DNA of 44,072 nt from an uncultured beta proteobacterium (GTDB taxonomy: Bacteria; Pseudomonadota; Gammaproteobacteria; Burkholderiales; Burkholderiaceae_C). How positions within the stretch are numbered: the stretch's first letter is position 1; each line of letters begins with the position of its first letter. Both the position numbers and the translations under genes were made by a program. The DNA is taken from positions 1 through 44,072 of the forward strand of contig CAIKLM010000167.1 of assembly GCA_903828235.1 (NCBI GenBank), read 5' to 3'. This document shows positions 43,142-44,072 of the stretch, piece after piece. The notes below the pieces were generated by a model. It did not search any database. It was not told where the DNA came from and saw nothing but the letters and a program-made list of their open reading frames with translations.

Positions 43142-43678
43142 TCAACGCTGTTCGAGGCGGGCCTTCAGCGTGGCCAGGCTGTCGTCGAAGTCGCCGCCCA
43201 CGCGGCGGTCGGCGAACAGGGCCACCCAGCGGAACATGGGGTTGCCGCCCATGTCGCCGCGCATGGTCCAGCGCAGCTCGGTGCCCCCGGCGGCCGGGGC
43301 GAGCAGCATCTCGCCCTTCGACACACCGTCGAAGCCCTCGAAAGTCAGCTCGTAGGCCAGGCGCCGCGCCGGTTCGGCCCCGGTGAAGCTCATGCGCCCG
43401 TTGCCTTCGGAGGCGCTGGTCCACGACCAGGCGGCGCCGGCCCCGCTGGTCGGGCCTTCGTAGCGGATCTGCATGGCCGGGTCGCGGCGGGTCCAGACCG
43501 ACCAGTCCTTCCAGCGCCGCGGATCGGCCACCTGCTCGAACACGCGCTCGGCCGGCGCGGCGATGACGATGCGTCGCTCGACCTCGAAGCGGCCCGACAG
43601 CAGCAGGCTGCCGACCGTCAGCACCAGGCCGAGCACGGCCACGGCGGTGAACAGGGCTTTCAGAAACTTCTTGAACAT
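43142..43678 (-). CDS. SRPBCC (START-like) family membrane-anchored protein
   Basis: The 178-residue product starts MFKKFLKALFTAVAVLGLVL, one N-terminal membrane helix, followed by a polyketide-cyclase/START-like domain: RRIVIAAPAERVFEQVADP, RRWKDWSVWTRRDPAMQI, MSFTGAEPARRLAYELTFEG and GGTELRWTMRGDMGGNPMF. These domains bind hydrophobic ligands; no specific role can be assigned. An open frame continues upstream but is Arg/Ala-rich and unconvincing. Confidence 0.85.
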   Translation of the reverse strand: MFKKFLKALFTAVAVLGLVLTVGSLLLSGRFEVERRIVIAAPAERVFEQVADPRRWKDWSVWTRRDPAMQIRYEGPTSGAGAAWSWTSASEGNGRMSFTGAEPARRLAYELTFEGFDGVSKGEMLLAPAAGGTELRWTMRGDMGGNPMFRWVALFADRRVGGDFDDSLATLKARLEQR

Positions 43679-43898
43679 CGGGGCATCCGGCGGCGCCACC
43701 GCGGGCGAACCCGGAGTGTGGCCGGGCCTTGCCGTCGGGGCAAGGGTGGCAGAATCCGCGGCCTTCCCGCTCTGCGACCGCCTGTCGCGCCGCCCGCCTC
43801 GGCGCCCCGTGCCGGGCCCCGGCCCTCGGGTTCTCCCGACGGAACCTCGTGCACGCCCGGCGGTCGATGATCCGAACGAGACCGAGGTATCCCTGCGC
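43679..43898. other. Divergent intergenic region with a small inverted repeat
   Basis: The region of 220 bases separates two divergent genes and should hold both promoters. A 6-bp inverted repeat CTTGCC/GGCAAG with a five-base spacer lies at 43728-43744. No clear -35/-10 pair is visible. Confidence 0.3.
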
Positions 43899-44072
43899 AT
43901 GAAGCCCACTCCGCTGCTGCTGCTGCTGGCCAGCATCGCCTTGCCCCTGTCGCACGCCGTGGCGCAGACGGCCACCACCCCGGCGCGTCCCGCGGCCAAG
44001 CCTGCCGCGCCGCCTGCCAAGCCGGCGGCCAAGCCTGCGGCGCCGGCCGCGCCGGCCGCACCCGCGGCGGCC
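43899..44072 (+). CDS. Secreted Ala/Pro/Lys-rich protein, N-terminal part (cut by window edge)
   Basis: The frame begins MKPTPLLLLLASIALPLSHA with a signal peptide (cleavage likely after AVA) and continues as a low-complexity repeat of PAAKP/APA units up to the window edge. Such linkers often precede a periplasmic catalytic or peptidoglycan-binding domain, but the domain lies outside. Fifty-eight codons are visible, without a stop. Function unknown. Confidence 0.65.
   Translation, partial: MKPTPLLLLLASIALPLSHAVAQTATTPARPAAKPAAPPAKPAAKPAAPAAPAAPAAA

Overview
The window (44,072 bp, very GC-rich, codon third positions mostly G or C) carries most of a purple-bacterial photosynthesis gene cluster followed by ordinary chromosomal genes. 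Gene content points to a Rubrivivax-like betaproteobacterium of the Burkholderiales: spheroidene-type carotenoid genes crtA/B/C/D/I, a tetraheme pufC, LH2 genes with an Ala/Thr/Pro-rich alpha tail, the oxygen-dependent cyclase acsF, and a flank with paired bpt/aat, yaeQ and an S9A peptidase. This placement rests on recognised families and gene order, not on a database search.

Layout. (1) 1-9102, plus strand: end of bchY, bchZ, pufQ, pufL, pufM, pufC, crtA, crtD, crtC. (2) 9103-11423, plus strand: a regulated promoter, pucB, pucA, pucC and a 41-codon one-helix gene. (3) 28619 down to 11469, minus strand: a superoperon bchF-N-B-H-L-M, lhaA, puhA-B-C, acsF, puhE, crtI, crtB and a 76-residue membrane protein, with most junctions overlapping as ATGA or GTGA. 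(4) 29134-35853, plus strand: aerR/ppaA, ppsR, bchG, a BCD-family transporter, bchP, and a short protein resembling only the N-terminal part of PpsR. (5) 35934-44072: CoA transferase/racemase, NUDIX-metallo-beta-lactamase fusion, the N-degron transferases bpt and aat, a prolyl oligopeptidase, yaeQ, an SRPBCC protein and the start of a secreted protein.

How the parts work together. bchH/M/acsF/L-N-B/F/Y-Z/G/P cover many steps from protoporphyrin to phytylated bacteriochlorophyll a; bchC, bchX, bchD and bchI are not in the window. crtB/I/C/D/A make spheroidene and spheroidenone; crtE and crtF are not in the window. pufL/M/puhA form the reaction centre, PufC is its electron donor, and puhB/C/E, lhaA and pucC are assembly factors. 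PpsR with the AerR/PpaA antirepressor probably controls the three promoters where TGT-N12-ACA-like sites occur (upstream of bchF, bchG and pucB).

Main oddities: no LH1 pufBA genes between pufQ and pufL; a marked codon-usage break inside pufM near 4.1-4.25 kb (recombination or assembly chimera); an OmpA-like domain fused to PufC; an LH2 alpha chain with the Phe44-Leu45 pair known from blue-shifted B800-820 (LH3) antennae; an HTH-less PpsR-like protein after bchP; and a crtC gene with no conventional start codon.
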